A DNA stretch of 64,000 nucleotides. Origin: a virus. The notes below the pieces were generated by a model, which was given only the letters and a program-made list of their open reading frames with translations, ran no database searches and was not told where the DNA came from. Numbering within the stretch: the first letter of the stretch is position 1; each line of letters opens with the position of its first letter. The DNA lies in IMG/VR virus record IMGVR_UViG_3300042935_001183, positions 1-64,000 of that record; one strand, written 5' to 3'. Of this stretch, positions 16,291 through 22,950 are shown piece by piece. Position numbers and translations under genes: made by a program.

Positions 16291-16705
16291 TCTTTCAGTC
16301 AGTACAAGAATGGTAACAACTGTTCCTGAATATACTATCAAACTCGATGACCATGTGTTATGGACAGTTACAGATTCAAGTAGACAGGATTTTTTAATTG
16401 TACAGTCAGTGTATCCTGGACAGCACAGATTAAGTATTGAGTTCTTTAATAAAAATTACAAGGAAATACAGCCCCCGAAATCTGACATGGCAGTGATTAT
16501 TGATTCTATTAGATTTCAAAATATCAAATCAGATTTCAAAGTTTACTCAAAGTATCAGCCAACATATCCCGACGATTGGCTAGGAAACAAGGATAAGATT
16601 GTACATGCCAATTACCTGGGTTGGAATGGCATTTGGTATATAGATTTTGAAACGCCAATTTATCCGTGGATACATCAGCGTCTAGATCTAGGTTGGTTGT
16701 TGTAA
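16253..16705 (+). CDS. Small beta-rich protein, carbohydrate-binding-module-like
   Basis: 150 residues starting inside the radical SAM gene. The first half reads like a beta-sandwich strand pattern (YTIKLDDHVLWTV, YPGQHRLSIEFFN, AVIIDSIRFQNI), a layout common in carbohydrate-binding modules of the CBM60 kind. The C-terminal half is aromatic-rich. ATG 16253 or 16265 may be used. Identification is weak; its tie to the radical SAM gene is only positional. Confidence 0.5.
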   Translation: MSTVMQKNDIKINLSVSTRMVTTVPEYTIKLDDHVLWTVTDSSRQDFLIVQSVYPGQHRLSIEFFNKNYKEIQPPKSDMAVIIDSIRFQNIKSDFKVYSKYQPTYPDDWLGNKDKIVHANYLGWNGIWYIDFETPIYPWIHQRLDLGWLL

Positions 16706-16706
16706 C

Positions 16707-16805
16707 TTAAAACCAGCCAGCAAAGTCATCACCGATAACAGGATGTACTTCCCATCCTTGTTGTTTCCAACGCAACAACATCACAAGAGTTTCTATAAAT
16801 GTCAT
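16707..16805 (-). CDS. Micro-gene D of minus-strand operon (32 residues)
   Basis: MTFIETLVMLLRWKQQGWEV then HPVIGDDFAGWF. The ATG overlaps the stop of micro-gene C as ATGA on the minus strand. Last of four chained micro-genes; it ends 2 bp from the stop of the convergent gene. No family known. Confidence 0.5.
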   Translation of the reverse strand: MTFIETLVMLLRWKQQGWEVHPVIGDDFAGWF

Positions 16806-16879
16806 TTATCAGACTCCTCTGCCAGGTATACAAGAATTATTACTCCAAATAATATGATTTGAATTGCTGCCAATTCCAT
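16802..16879 (-). CDS. Micro-gene C (25-residue membrane peptide)
   Basis: MELAAIQIILFGVIILVYLA then EESDK: one membrane helix with an acidic end. It starts 3 bp after micro-gene B ends and its TGA overlaps the start of D. Could be a membrane-inserting regulator or lysis-related peptide; function unknown. Confidence 0.5.
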   Translation of the reverse strand: MELAAIQIILFGVIILVYLAEESDK

Positions 16880-16881
16880 AA

Positions 16882-16983
16882 TTATTTCCAATAGTTGTAT
16901 TTGCTTGCAGGGCTTTGACGATATGCATGGATTATTTCTGCCCAAGCAATTAAACATTCGTAAATTGTTGTAATAATTTTCAT
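16882..16983 (-). CDS. Micro-gene B (33 residues)
   Basis: MKIITTIYECLIAWAEIIHA then YRQSPASKYNYWK. An amphipathic helix followed by a basic aromatic tail. The ATG overlaps the TGA of micro-gene A, which supports translational coupling. Style resembles short Burkholderiales-type peptides of unknown role. Confidence 0.5.
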   Translation of the reverse strand: MKIITTIYECLIAWAEIIHAYRQSPASKYNYWK

Positions 16984-17156
16984 AGATAATTTTCCTTTTG
17001 AGAATTAAAATGTCGGATATAATTTTCCAACTGTGCGGCATCGGTAATGCCTTTGGTGTTTAGATAAGCATCTAAACGGCTTTGATAACTGCTACCTGGA
17101 AACATTTCGGCCAGGCGTTCTATAATTCCTAACATAAAGTCAGATAAAGTTTTCAT
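16980..17156 (-). CDS. Micro-gene A (58 residues), first of the minus-strand micro-operon
   Basis: Helical protein with a start like MKTLSDFMLGIIERLAEMFP, then YQSRLDAYLNTKGITDAAQLENYI. The pattern of a short helix followed by a LDAYL..K...D..QLE motif recalls the small DUF3563-like proteins, though I cannot confirm this. An AAAAGGAAAAC site precedes the ATG. A TAAATAC motif lies about 45 bp upstream. Confidence 0.6.
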   Translation of the reverse strand: MKTLSDFMLGIIERLAEMFPGSSYQSRLDAYLNTKGITDAAQLENYIRHFNSQKENYL

Positions 17157-17186
17157 TGTGTGTTTTCCTTTTGATATAGAGACTTG

Positions 17187-17242
17187 TGGTTTCTACGGAG
17201 TATTTATGTTGCGTTGCAATATCTCTAATGGTTTCTACTGAG
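17187..17242. repeat. Short direct repeats and late motif upstream of the micro-operon
   Basis: TGGTTTCTAC(G/T)GAG occurs at 17187-17200 and 17229-17242, 42 bp apart. A minus-strand TAAATA motif (17201-17206) lies between them, so the repeats may be binding sites flanking the micro-operon promoter. Positions 17157-17378 otherwise hold no gene that I can see. Confidence 0.45.
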
Positions 17243-17329
17243 TAATTAAAAATCAATCATTAAGCACCAAGTTAATGACTAAAATACCCAAGAATCGGAC
17301 TCAACTAGCCCTGATACTGGATATATCTT

Positions 17330-17335
17330 TAAATA
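17330..17335 (+). promoter_or_regulatory. T4-type late promoter motif (TAAATA)
   Basis: TTTAAATAATTC lies 43 bp before ATG 17379. The predicted leader begins near a short GCAG/CTGC hairpin followed by T residues and then TAAGGAG. Confidence 0.45.
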
Positions 17336-17378
17336 ATTCTGCAGGTTATACAATCTGCTTTTTTAAGGAGTCTATATT

Positions 17379-17609
17379 ATGGACAAAGCGTATGGAATGG
17401 TCAGTGCCTTTTTAGGCCAAATTGTTGACCTTGGTATTAAGTTAATCGCCGTTGGCGTTGTACTTCAAATTTTATTTGGAGCCGCCGTGCCCTTCTTGGG
17501 TATCGACGTTGTTGGTAGCATTGTTAAACTGGTCTCTGCCTTGGGCAGTCAAGGACTAGTTGGCTTGGTATCAATTGGTGTGATATATTGGGCATTTAAC
17601 AAGAAGTAA
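17379..17609 (+). CDS. Small two-helix membrane protein
   Basis: 76 residues with two membrane helices (about 14-38 and 52-71) separated by a Gly/Val-rich stretch (FLGIDVVGSIVKLVSALGSQ), ending NKK. TTTAAGGAG precedes the ATG. It is a single-gene unit closed by a terminator. Size and topology fit holin-like or virion membrane proteins, but no motif proves this. Confidence 0.65.
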   Translation: MDKAYGMVSAFLGQIVDLGIKLIAVGVVLQILFGAAVPFLGIDVVGSIVKLVSALGSQGLVGLVSIGVIYWAFNKK

Positions 17610-17630
17610 AAATAGACTTCAATATCACTG

Positions 17631-17654
17631 AAAAGCCACCCTAGGGTGGCTTTT
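17631..17654. terminator. Bidirectional intrinsic terminator
   Basis: AAAAGCCACC and GGTGGCTTTT form a 10+ bp palindrome centred on CTAG, with A and T runs on opposite sides, between convergent genes. Confidence 0.85.
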
Positions 17655-17769
17655 ATGTTTGCTCATGCAGTTGTTTATACTTCATAAGGGCTAGATTCCT
17701 AGCCAACCATAATCTAAATTTTACGTAATCAGATAGTTCATTGTCGTGTACTAATTGTCCAAACTCCAA
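17653..17769 (-). CDS. Possible small gene or +1-frame extension of the Ala/Lys-rich gene
   Basis: After the stop of the 70-residue gene (17834) the +1 frame stays open for about 60 codons and reads like real protein: LSDYVKFRLWLARNLALMKY near its end. A TTG at 17769 preceded by GGAGGAG would give 38 residues, but the spacing is short. The alternative is a +1 frameshift near GCAAAATAA at the end of the upstream gene. Start uncertain. Confidence 0.35.
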   Translation of the reverse strand: MEFGQLVHDNELSDYVKFRLWLARNLALMKYKQLHEQT

Positions 17770-17833
17770 ACTCCTCCGATTACGTCCAAATGTAACTTCA
17801 TCATCAACGACGACAAAGTCACTATCGTCTAGA

Positions 17834-18046
17834 TTATTTTGCGGCTTTTGCGTCTGCTTTAGGTGCGTCTTTCTTCGCAGGCTCACTTTTGGCAGGCGTT
17901 GCTGGTGTTGCAGTAACAGCAGGCTTGGCTGCCGGGGCAGTAACAGCAGGCTTGGCATCAGCTTTCTTTTCTTCTTTCTTGGCAGGTTCTGCGGCGAAAG
18001 CGGTAACAGCAAATGCTGAAGCGATTAATGTTGCGACTAATTTCAT
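17834..18046 (-). CDS. Exported Ala/Lys/Pro-rich small protein
   Basis: 70 residues: a signal peptide (MKLVATLIASAFAVTAFAAE) and then low-complexity Ala/Lys/Pro/Thr repeats (KPAVTA, PAKSEPAKKDAPKADAK). Periplasmic, intrinsically disordered. AAAGGAAAC precedes the ATG. Burkholderiales carry many such small exported Ala/Lys-rich proteins, so it may be a host-derived gene. Function unknown. Confidence 0.65.
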   Translation of the reverse strand: MKLVATLIASAFAVTAFAAEPAKKEEKKADAKPAVTAPAAKPAVTATPATPAKSEPAKKDAPKADAKAAK

Positions 18047-18070
18047 GGTAAGTTTCCTTTAAAGTTAAAA

Positions 18071-18092
18071 TATACAGAATTATCTCTGTATA
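18071..18092. promoter_or_regulatory. Perfect inverted repeat (TATACAGA...TCTGTATA), possible operator
   Basis: Eight-bp arms with a 6 bp spacer, placed 25 bp upstream of the minus-strand exported protein gene. It suits a dimeric repressor site or a leader hairpin. From 18047 to 18180 no gene is seen. Confidence 0.45.
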
Positions 18093-18180
18093 ATATAATA
18101 ACGCCTGTGCTCACAAGATCGTTGACACAAAATGGGTAAATTTTCATTAAATTTTGTTGTTTTTTTACAACAAATTTTGG

Positions 18181-18209
18181 TTGACCAATAATTACCATTT
18201 TGCTATAAT
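18181..18209 (+). promoter_or_regulatory. Early sigma70-type promoter, leaderless type
   Basis: TTGACC 18181-18186, TATAAT 18204-18209, 17 bp apart; ATG 18216 comes 6 nt after the -10 box. TTGACCAATAATTACCATTT is nearly repeated at 18446, 18595 and 33630. Confidence 0.85.
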
Positions 18210-18215
18210 AATAAC

Positions 18216-18449
18216 ATGAAATTAGATACTAACGAAATACTACAATGGGCAGGTGCCGTGTTTATAGTAGCAGGGCACAGTTTAAACGCCGTCGGACCCG
18301 AGGCTTATCCCTACAATATCCTTACATTTTTTATAGGAACCATACTGTTTCTAGCATGGACTGTGCGTGTTGTAAATAAACCACAGATGTTTGTAAATCT
18401 TGTAAGTGTAGCAATTGGTTTTTCTGGGCTGGTAAAAGCATACAGTTGA
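18216..18449 (+). CDS. Small membrane protein from a leaderless early transcript
   Basis: 77 residues with hydrophobic segments at about 10-29, 37-55 and 60-75. The first in-frame ATG is 18216, directly at the predicted transcription start, and no Shine-Dalgarno site exists. The next in-frame ATG would remove two helices, so the leaderless start is the best choice. The TGA overlaps the -35 box of the next promoter. Function unknown. Confidence 0.65.
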   Translation: MKLDTNEILQWAGAVFIVAGHSLNAVGPEAYPYNILTFFIGTILFLAWTVRVVNKPQMFVNLVSVAIGFSGLVKAYS

Positions 18450-18474
18450 CCAATAATTGCCAATTTGCTATAAT
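18446..18474 (+). promoter_or_regulatory. Early sigma70-type promoter, leaderless type
   Basis: TTGACC 18446-18451 overlaps the previous stop codon; TATAAT 18469-18474; ATG 18481 follows 6 nt later. Confidence 0.85.
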
Positions 18475-18480
18475 ACGAGT

Positions 18481-18606
18481 ATGAAAACAAAAAAGGAACC
18501 AAAGATGCCAAAACAAAAAAAGAAAACCCTGGGTGAACTTTTACGTAAGAAGTTGGGACTCAAACCAACCCTGAATCAGTTATTGATAAAACGGTTGACC
18601 AAATAA
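18481..18606 (+). CDS. Small basic protein (41 residues)
   Basis: Lys-rich start (MKTKKEPKMPKQKKK) then a helical TLGELLRKKLGLKPTLNQLL. ATG 18481 is at the predicted +1; ATG 18505, preceded by AAGGAACC, would give a 33-residue form. It ends inside the next promoter. A small early basic peptide could bind nucleic acid or a host enzyme; no family known. Confidence 0.5.
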   Translation: MKTKKEPKMPKQKKKTLGELLRKKLGLKPTLNQLLIKRLTK

Positions 18607-18623
18607 TCCCAATTTGCTATAAT
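18595..18623 (+). promoter_or_regulatory. Early sigma70-type promoter with leader
   Basis: TTGACC 18595-18600 and TATAAT 18618-18623, 17 bp apart, followed by ACTTGTATAGTAATTAA and AAGGAG before ATG 18654. The TTGTATAGTAA leader recurs after the promoter at 33038. Confidence 0.85.
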
Positions 18624-18653
18624 ACTTGTATAGTAATTAAAAAGGAGCCACAA

Positions 18654-19031
18654 ATGACTACAGAACTTAAATCGTGGGACGAGATGTCGGATTTGGAACA
18701 AGCCCAATGCACATTTTGGGACATGTACAAGGATGCCTACGGCTTTCGTCCCCGTGGTATTGATACATCCGCTTGGACTCTTGACGATTTTACATCTGAG
18801 TTTGTGGTCCTGGGTCAAGCCATTGAGCGTGAAGAAACTGCTCGCAAGGCCGCTGAAGCTGAGGCTATCGACAAGTTTGAGCGTCATGTGGTCAATACCA
18901 TCTGTATGGGTGCTGGCAACCGTGAGACAGCACTTCGTTGGATCATGGATGCCTCTAACGCCAATGGCGACTGGGAATACCTGTGCTACGATCTGGGTTT
19001 GCCCTACCAATACTTTCGCAAAGTGGCTTAA
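18654..19031 (+). CDS. Early protein of 125 residues, unknown
   Basis: Acidic, aromatic-rich protein beginning MTTELKSWDEMSDLEQAQCT, with a WDMYKDAYGFRPRGID motif and a C-terminal YLCYDLGLPYQYFRKVA. The WD.YKD.YG.RPR pattern looks like a conserved phage early-protein signature, but no function is known. AAGGAG and a strong promoter precede it, so it heads the operon running to 20249. Confidence 0.65.
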   Translation: MTTELKSWDEMSDLEQAQCTFWDMYKDAYGFRPRGIDTSAWTLDDFTSEFVVLGQAIEREETARKAAEAEAIDKFERHVVNTICMGAGNRETALRWIMDASNANGDWEYLCYDLGLPYQYFRKVA

Positions 19032-19043
19032 GGTGTTGTCAGC

Positions 19044-19250
19044 ATGAATATCTCAAGAGCGGAACAAAGTGCTATAAAGTACAATACCGAACAGTATCGG
19101 TTGGATCAGGCTCGTTTGGAAAAGCAACGGGAACAAGATTACAGTAAAAAAATTGAACAACGACGACTTGACCAAATCATTGCAGAGCGAGTAAGTAGAA
19201 ACCTTCGTTTAGATTTAGACAAAGGTCGTAATATTGATATTGAATGTTAA
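19044..19250 (+). CDS. Small coiled-coil protein (68 residues)
   Basis: Highly charged, Glu/Arg/Gln-rich helix throughout with heptad-like spacing (RLDQARLEKQREQDYSKK). It starts 12 bp after the previous stop. No known family. Confidence 0.5.
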   Translation: MNISRAEQSAIKYNTEQYRLDQARLEKQREQDYSKKIEQRRLDQIIAERVSRNLRLDLDKGRNIDIEC

Positions 19251-19260
19251 GGAAACAACC

Positions 19261-19554
19261 ATGACTACCATCCAAGAAATTAATAGTGCAATCATTGCCG
19301 GATCATTTACCAATGATGAGCTGGTTAGCATTGGTGATGCAATTAGATTTGCCCGAACCCAACTTACCCAACAAAAGAAACGAAGTGTGACCATTGGTAG
19401 TACTGTAAAGTTTACCAGTGCCAAACGTGGAGTAACTGTTGTTGGTACTGTGGAAAAGATTGCTATCAAATACATTACAATTCGCGAATCTAATAATGGT
19501 CGATTGACCACTGGGTTGTGGAAAGTTCCTGCTAACATGTTAGAGGTGGTATGA
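19261..19554 (+). CDS. Small SH3/KOW-like protein
   Basis: 97 residues from ATG 19261, chosen because AAGGAAACAACC precedes it. The N-terminal half is helical; the C-terminal half has a KOW/SH3-type barrel pattern (IGSTVKFTSAKRGVTVVGTV ... LWKVPANMLEVV). Such domains bind RNA or protein. The stop overlaps the next start. Confidence 0.6.
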   Translation: MTTIQEINSAIIAGSFTNDELVSIGDAIRFARTQLTQQKKRSVTIGSTVKFTSAKRGVTVVGTVEKIAIKYITIRESNNGRLTTGLWKVPANMLEVV

Positions 19555-19709
19555 CTGCTAAACCGTTTCGTCAATGGCTCAATGATCTCTGGAGAGACAA
19601 CTGCGACGAACACGACGGTTGGGGACAGCCACGTTTGACCATGAAAGAATATTTTCAAAAATACAAATATTGGCTCAAACGTGAGTATCGACATCAGACA
19701 AAAGGATAA
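19551..19709 (+). CDS. Small protein of 52 residues
   Basis: Starts at ATG 19551 overlapping the previous TGA, with AGAGGTGG as ribosome-binding site. Tryptophan- and charge-rich (FRQWLNDLWRDNCDEHDGWG, then MKEYFQKYKYWLKREYRHQ). The tight overlap and site support translation. Function unknown. Confidence 0.6.
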   Translation: MTAKPFRQWLNDLWRDNCDEHDGWGQPRLTMKEYFQKYKYWLKREYRHQTKG

Positions 19710-19713
19710 TTTT

Positions 19714-19896
19714 ATGTCAAAGCTTTTTCTCGCAATTCTATTCATTGTATTTTTGGTCGTCATTGGCCCTATTGTAACCATTTGGTCATTGAACACATTG
19801 TTTCCTGCGTTGGCTATTCCTTACTCGTTTGAGACTTGGTTGGCTATAGTAGTGATAGGTGGCGTATTCAAATCTAGTGTGACGGTGAACAAATGA
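19714..19896 (+). CDS. Small membrane protein (60 residues)
   Basis: Two hydrophobic helices (about 3-30 and 38-56) with a GPIVTIWSLNTLFPALAIPY loop. AAAAGGAT precedes ATG 19714. An upstream GTG in the same frame is unlikely. The stop overlaps the start of the SWIM protein gene. Confidence 0.6.
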   Translation: MSKLFLAILFIVFLVVIGPIVTIWSLNTLFPALAIPYSFETWLAIVVIGGVFKSSVTVNK

Positions 19897-20249
19897 AGGC
19901 ATATCTCGAAGTGACTGAATGGGCCGACGAGTTCCCAAATCATGTTTACTTTCTAAATGATTCCAAAAGCAAAATGTATGCTTATGTACGGCATGGCACC
20001 AACTCTCCGTTCAAATTTAAAAAGCCCATTGGATTTAATGTACGTGGTCGTAAATTTGTTGAAGTGCCAAATTCATGGAAATTCCAGGCCAAAGAGGAAC
20101 AACCTGAAGGTCGTGTGTGGATAGTAACGGGCAGTCGCGGAGATGAATACAAAGTGTCCGAACTCAACGGAACCTATTCTTGCACTTGTAGTGGTTTTAG
20201 ATTTCGAGGCGACTGTAAACATATCAAAATGAATATCAATGCAGATTAA
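19893..20249 (+). CDS. SWIM-type zinc-finger protein
   Basis: 118 residues. The C-terminus has YSCTCSGFRFRGDCKHIK, the CxC...CxH pattern of SWIM zinc fingers, which bind DNA or protein. The N-terminal part is a small beta-rich region (WADEFPNHVYFLND). Start overlaps the previous stop by 4 bp. It could be a nucleic-acid-binding early regulator; phage partners are unknown. Confidence 0.75.
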   Translation: MKAYLEVTEWADEFPNHVYFLNDSKSKMYAYVRHGTNSPFKFKKPIGFNVRGRKFVEVPNSWKFQAKEEQPEGRVWIVTGSRGDEYKVSELNGTYSCTCSGFRFRGDCKHIKMNINAD

Positions 20250-20279
20250 TTGGCAAACTGTTTTAACTTAGTTTGCCAA
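20250..20279. terminator. Strong stem-loop after the SWIM gene (weak terminator or processing site)
   Basis: TTGGCAAACT and AGTTTGCCAA are perfect 10 bp arms around a 10 nt loop, directly after the stop. No T-run follows, so it may stabilise the mRNA end instead of terminating. Confidence 0.55.
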
Positions 20280-20285
20280 ACACTA

Positions 20286-20349
20286 TTGCATATCTACACT
20301 AAACGTAATATAATAACACATGATGTAAAACAAAACATCATTTTATTTT
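20286..20349 (+). promoter_or_regulatory. Sigma70-type promoter with hairpin at the predicted RNA 5' end
   Basis: TTGCAT 20286-20291 and TATAAT 20309-20314, 17 bp apart. The predicted +1 (about 20321) is the first base of TGATGT, which pairs with ACATCA 20335-20340 and is followed by TTTTATTTT. A 5'-terminal hairpin could protect the mRNA or act as an attenuator. Confidence 0.65.
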
Positions 20350-20369
20350 AAATCTGAAAGGTGAAAACT

Positions 20370-20639
20370 GTGAAACATTTTAACGAAACTACCAAAACTT
20401 ACAAGGTCTTCCGTGCCTTACAAAGCGGTGAAACACTCAGCCCAGCTGAAGCCAAGAAACGCTTTGGCGTTGGTAACTTGGGTGCTGAAGTAAGCCGCAT
20501 CCGCCAAAACGGCTTTGCTGTTTATGCCAATAGCCGCACAGCTGGCAATGGCATTCGCGTAACTGAGTACGCACTTGGCAAACCAAGTCGCAAGATTGTA
20601 GCCGCTGGTTACAAGGCTTTGGCCCTGGGTCTGGTCTAA
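20370..20639 (+). CDS. Small winged-helix / helix-turn-helix protein
   Basis: 89 residues from GTG 20370, placed by the GAAAGGTG site; GTG 20361 is an alternative. YKVFRALQSGETLSPAEAKK followed by FGVGNLGAEVSRIRQNGF reads as a helix-turn-helix, then a wing (VYANSRTAGNGIRVTEYALG). Probably a DNA-binding early protein. It is a single-gene unit with its own promoter, 5' hairpin and terminator, suggesting high and independently tuned expression. Confidence 0.7.
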   Translation: MKHFNETTKTYKVFRALQSGETLSPAEAKKRFGVGNLGAEVSRIRQNGFAVYANSRTAGNGIRVTEYALGKPSRKIVAAGYKALALGLV

Positions 20640-20688
20640 TCTAATTTAGACCCAAATTCGCTGTCCAGCCCAAACTGGACACATTTGC

Positions 20689-20716
20689 CAAAAGCCCTAC
20701 CAAGTAGGGCTTTTGC
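20689..20716. terminator. Bidirectional intrinsic terminator
   Basis: AAAAGCCCTAC and GTAGGGCTTTT around a CAA loop, between convergent genes. A further small hairpin (GTCCAG/CTGGAC, 20663-20680) lies just upstream. Confidence 0.85.
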
Positions 20717-20724
20717 TTGACCAA

Positions 20725-21384
20725 TTAATCAAAACTTGGAAAACCTTTAAACTCCGGGGCTTGATAATCTGGATCATAATATGGAATGATTGAAAAAGTC
20801 ACAGCTCCCGGTGTAGTAGCAATCAGGTCTCGTTTGACAGCCATTACTGTTTCAATATTGTAATAGTTGAAGTTGGGGTCAATGGGCTCATCATATTTGT
20901 AAAAGGATCCCAGTTGTCCATCATTATTGATCTTGTAGTTTGCATCCACACAACCTGAAAATGTATGCCAATCCTCACTGAATGCCAGTGGGTAATCTCC
21001 AACAATCAATCTCCATCCTGGAGCCATCTTTGCCCGCCAGGGCAATGCCATAAGGACTATTTTCCAAACATATTCTCCAGAAGAATTTTTTTCGCACCAC
21101 TTGGTACCATGCAACTGCTCAGGATGAAATACCACGTGACCTCCAACATATGGGTACTTTGGATCAATAATGGTCCATCCCACACTATTAATACCACGCA
21201 AGCCTAAACATACTCGAGCTGTGTGATTTTGCATATGACCTTGGGGTAAGTAATGTCTAACGTCAGCTTTGAGATTTTTGAACCAATCTGGGTAATAGTC
21301 ACCTAATCTAAATGGTGGATCCAAAAAATTAACAGCATTAGAAGCACGTTGCCAAGTTAACCAATTAGTAGCAGAAAATTCCAT
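20725..21384 (-). CDS. Phage protein of 219 residues, unknown
   Basis: Trp/Tyr/Pro-rich, beta-type sequence with PGWRLIVGDYPLAFSEDWHT, CVDANYKI and a YNYYNIETVMAVKRDLIA segment. This resembles the jelly-roll style of DUF6065-like proteins, but the match is weak. A TAAATA motif 7 nt before the ATG marks it as a late gene inside the early region and on the opposite strand. Confidence 0.55.
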   Translation of the reverse strand: MEFSATNWLTWQRASNAVNFLDPPFRLGDYYPDWFKNLKADVRHYLPQGHMQNHTARVCLGLRGINSVGWTIIDPKYPYVGGHVVFHPEQLHGTKWCEKNSSGEYVWKIVLMALPWRAKMAPGWRLIVGDYPLAFSEDWHTFSGCVDANYKINNDGQLGSFYKYDEPIDPNFNYYNIETVMAVKRDLIATTPGAVTFSIIPYYDPDYQAPEFKGFPSFD

Positions 21385-21391
21385 TGTGCGA

Positions 21392-21397
21392 TATTTA
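21392..21397 (-). promoter_or_regulatory. T4-type late promoter motif on minus strand
   Basis: Minus-strand GGTTAAATATCG lies 7 nt before ATG 21384. Confidence 0.45.
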
Positions 21398-21411
21398 ACC
21401 TTGTACTACAC

Positions 21412-21440
21412 TTGACTAACAAATCATTTTAGTGTATAAT
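21412..21440 (+). promoter_or_regulatory. Early sigma70-type promoter, leaderless type
   Basis: TTGACT 21412-21417, TATAAT 21435-21440, 17 bp apart, with ATG 21447 exactly 6 nt after the -10 box. Confidence 0.8.
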
Positions 21441-21446
21441 TTATAT

Positions 21447-21896
21447 ATGATTAAAAAACTCATGCATCGACTAGGCCGATATCGGTTGATTCTGGATCGA
21501 CAATCAAATGAACCATATCTAGAACGCTACTATGTGTTCCTTAAAGATCGTACATGGTTTCCGTTTAACATTTTTGTACATAAGTTTCTCAAAAGCGATC
21601 CCGATGATGTACATGATCATCCATGGCCTTATGCTACTGTAATTTTGAAAGGTGGATACTATGAATGGATTCCTCAGTTTAATTCAAACGGCGAAAAAAT
21701 TGGCGAGATTGCAAAGTGGCGAGCTCCTGGTCATTTTAGGATTTGTAGTGCTACTAGTTATCACAGGATTGAACTAGATCCCACAGTAGAATGTTGGACC
21801 ATGTTCATGCCTGGTCCTCAAAAACGTGAATGGGGATTTTTAGTCAACAACAAATGGATACAACACGAACAATATCTTAACAATCGTGCCAAATAA
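21447..21896 (+). CDS. Cupin-like protein
   Basis: 149 residues. FLKSDPDDVHDHPWPYATVI holds the His-x-His metal motif of cupins, followed by LKGGYYEW and later FRICSATSYHRIEL with another His, as in cupin motif 2. Cupins are metal-binding beta-barrels with varied enzymatic or binding roles. The start is ATG 21447 at the predicted +1; the GTG 15 bases upstream is inside the -10 box. The gene heads the operon to 24331. Confidence 0.7.
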   Translation: MIKKLMHRLGRYRLILDRQSNEPYLERYYVFLKDRTWFPFNIFVHKFLKSDPDDVHDHPWPYATVILKGGYYEWIPQFNSNGEKIGEIAKWRAPGHFRICSATSYHRIELDPTVECWTMFMPGPQKREWGFLVNNKWIQHEQYLNNRAK

Positions 21897-22614
21897 AAAC
21901 TTGCGTAAAGGTATAATTTTCCCCAGGGGCGGTTGTGGCAATCATTTGAGATGGTTGCTGTCTCTTGATGACAAATGTAACTACGCTGATATTTTTAATA
22001 TTGATATTGACAATACTGTCAGTGCCAAAATTGAATTTATTCGCAGAAAAGTTTATAACTCCGGCCGTAATCAAAAAAATTGGTTGAAAAAAGAATTTTT
22101 ACATAGAGAAAAATTAGATTCTTTTATGCAGATATTACACACACATGATTGGCCGACCTATGATTATGATAAGCTATTGATATTGGATTTTGACAATGAA
22201 AAAAGTTGTTTAGCACACTACTTGAATGTTCATCCAACACTGGGTGGTAGACCAGTGCAACAATACATAGATGATTTCAATGCCTTTAAATCCAGCATTC
22301 AAGGCAACGACTGGAGAGAATTCTATCAAGGAATCAAAGAAGAAAACTGGCCCTGGTATGACTCTGCTAAAGAATTTTATGAAACAGCACCCACAACAGT
22401 AATCGCAGAAGCAGTAGAAGTTCATAATTTAGTAAAACATGTTCGTCCTGTACCTGACGAATATTGTGTTGTGAACGCAGAGTCTTTGCATAATATTGAT
22501 TTAAATAAAGATCTATACACAAAATGTACTGAGTACTTTGAATTTGAAGAACACTACGAGTCTGCCGCAGAGATTCACAAGTTGTATTGGGATTGTAGAA
22601 AGCGTATGGGATAA
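21886..22614 (+). CDS. P-loop-like phage protein, unknown
   Basis: 242 residues with an IIFPRGGCGNHLRWLLSLD segment near the N-terminus, resembling the phosphosulfate/P-loop of sulfotransferase-like proteins. The rest is acidic and helical with several Trp. GTG 21886 overlaps the cupin gene by 11 bp. A role in sulfation or other group transfer is possible but unproven; related-looking openings occur at 29944 and 63079. Confidence 0.55.
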   Translation: MPNKNLRKGIIFPRGGCGNHLRWLLSLDDKCNYADIFNIDIDNTVSAKIEFIRRKVYNSGRNQKNWLKKEFLHREKLDSFMQILHTHDWPTYDYDKLLILDFDNEKSCLAHYLNVHPTLGGRPVQQYIDDFNAFKSSIQGNDWREFYQGIKEENWPWYDSAKEFYETAPTTVIAEAVEVHNLVKHVRPVPDEYCVVNAESLHNIDLNKDLYTKCTEYFEFEEHYESAAEIHKLYWDCRKRMG

Positions 22615-22618
22615 AATA

Positions 22619-22942
22619 ATGGAATTGAACGATTTTTTATTAGGCACATTATTTGGAATTATTGTTTGCATGTGGCTGGGATATATTGTGTTGGGCCGAC
22701 TTGCAGACATGCTAATTAATGCAAACAGTCAAGAAACTCGTGAAGCGTCAGAGTTAGTTATTAGAGCACGAATAGAAGAAGTTGGTGGCATGTTTTACGT
22801 TTGGAATACAGACAACAATGAATTTGTAGTGCAAGGACGATCAGTTAAAGAGATGCAGGACAAACTGTCAAATAAACAATTACAAATTAAGATCACTGAC
22901 GGTGATGACGCTGTTATTCAGCGATTTAAGTCTACTGGTTGA
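22619..22942 (+). CDS. Membrane-anchored small protein
   Basis: 107 residues from ATG 22619. One N-terminal membrane helix (about 8-28, LGTLFGIIVCMWLGYIVLG), then a soluble alpha/beta part with IRARIEEVGGMFYVWNTDNN and FVVQGRSVKEMQDKL. A longer frame overlapping the previous gene exists but lacks a start site. Function unknown. Confidence 0.6.
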   Translation: MELNDFLLGTLFGIIVCMWLGYIVLGRLADMLINANSQETREASELVIRARIEEVGGMFYVWNTDNNEFVVQGRSVKEMQDKLSNKQLQIKITDGDDAVIQRFKSTG

Positions 22943-22950
22943 TCTGACAA

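Noticed and set aside
16885-17041. Single 79-residue frame covering micro-gene C
   Set aside because: The extra N-terminus runs antiparallel to micro-genes A and B in another frame. The 25-residue version fits the ATGA chain better.
17741-18019. Plus-strand Cys/Arg-rich frame of 92 residues
   Set aside because: Composition mirrors the Ala/Lys-rich minus-strand gene; the minus-strand gene has a signal peptide and ribosome-binding site.
20249-20280. Operator interpretation of the 10 bp hairpin after the SWIM gene
   Set aside because: The loop and position straight after a stop codon suit an RNA stem at the 3' end better than an operator.
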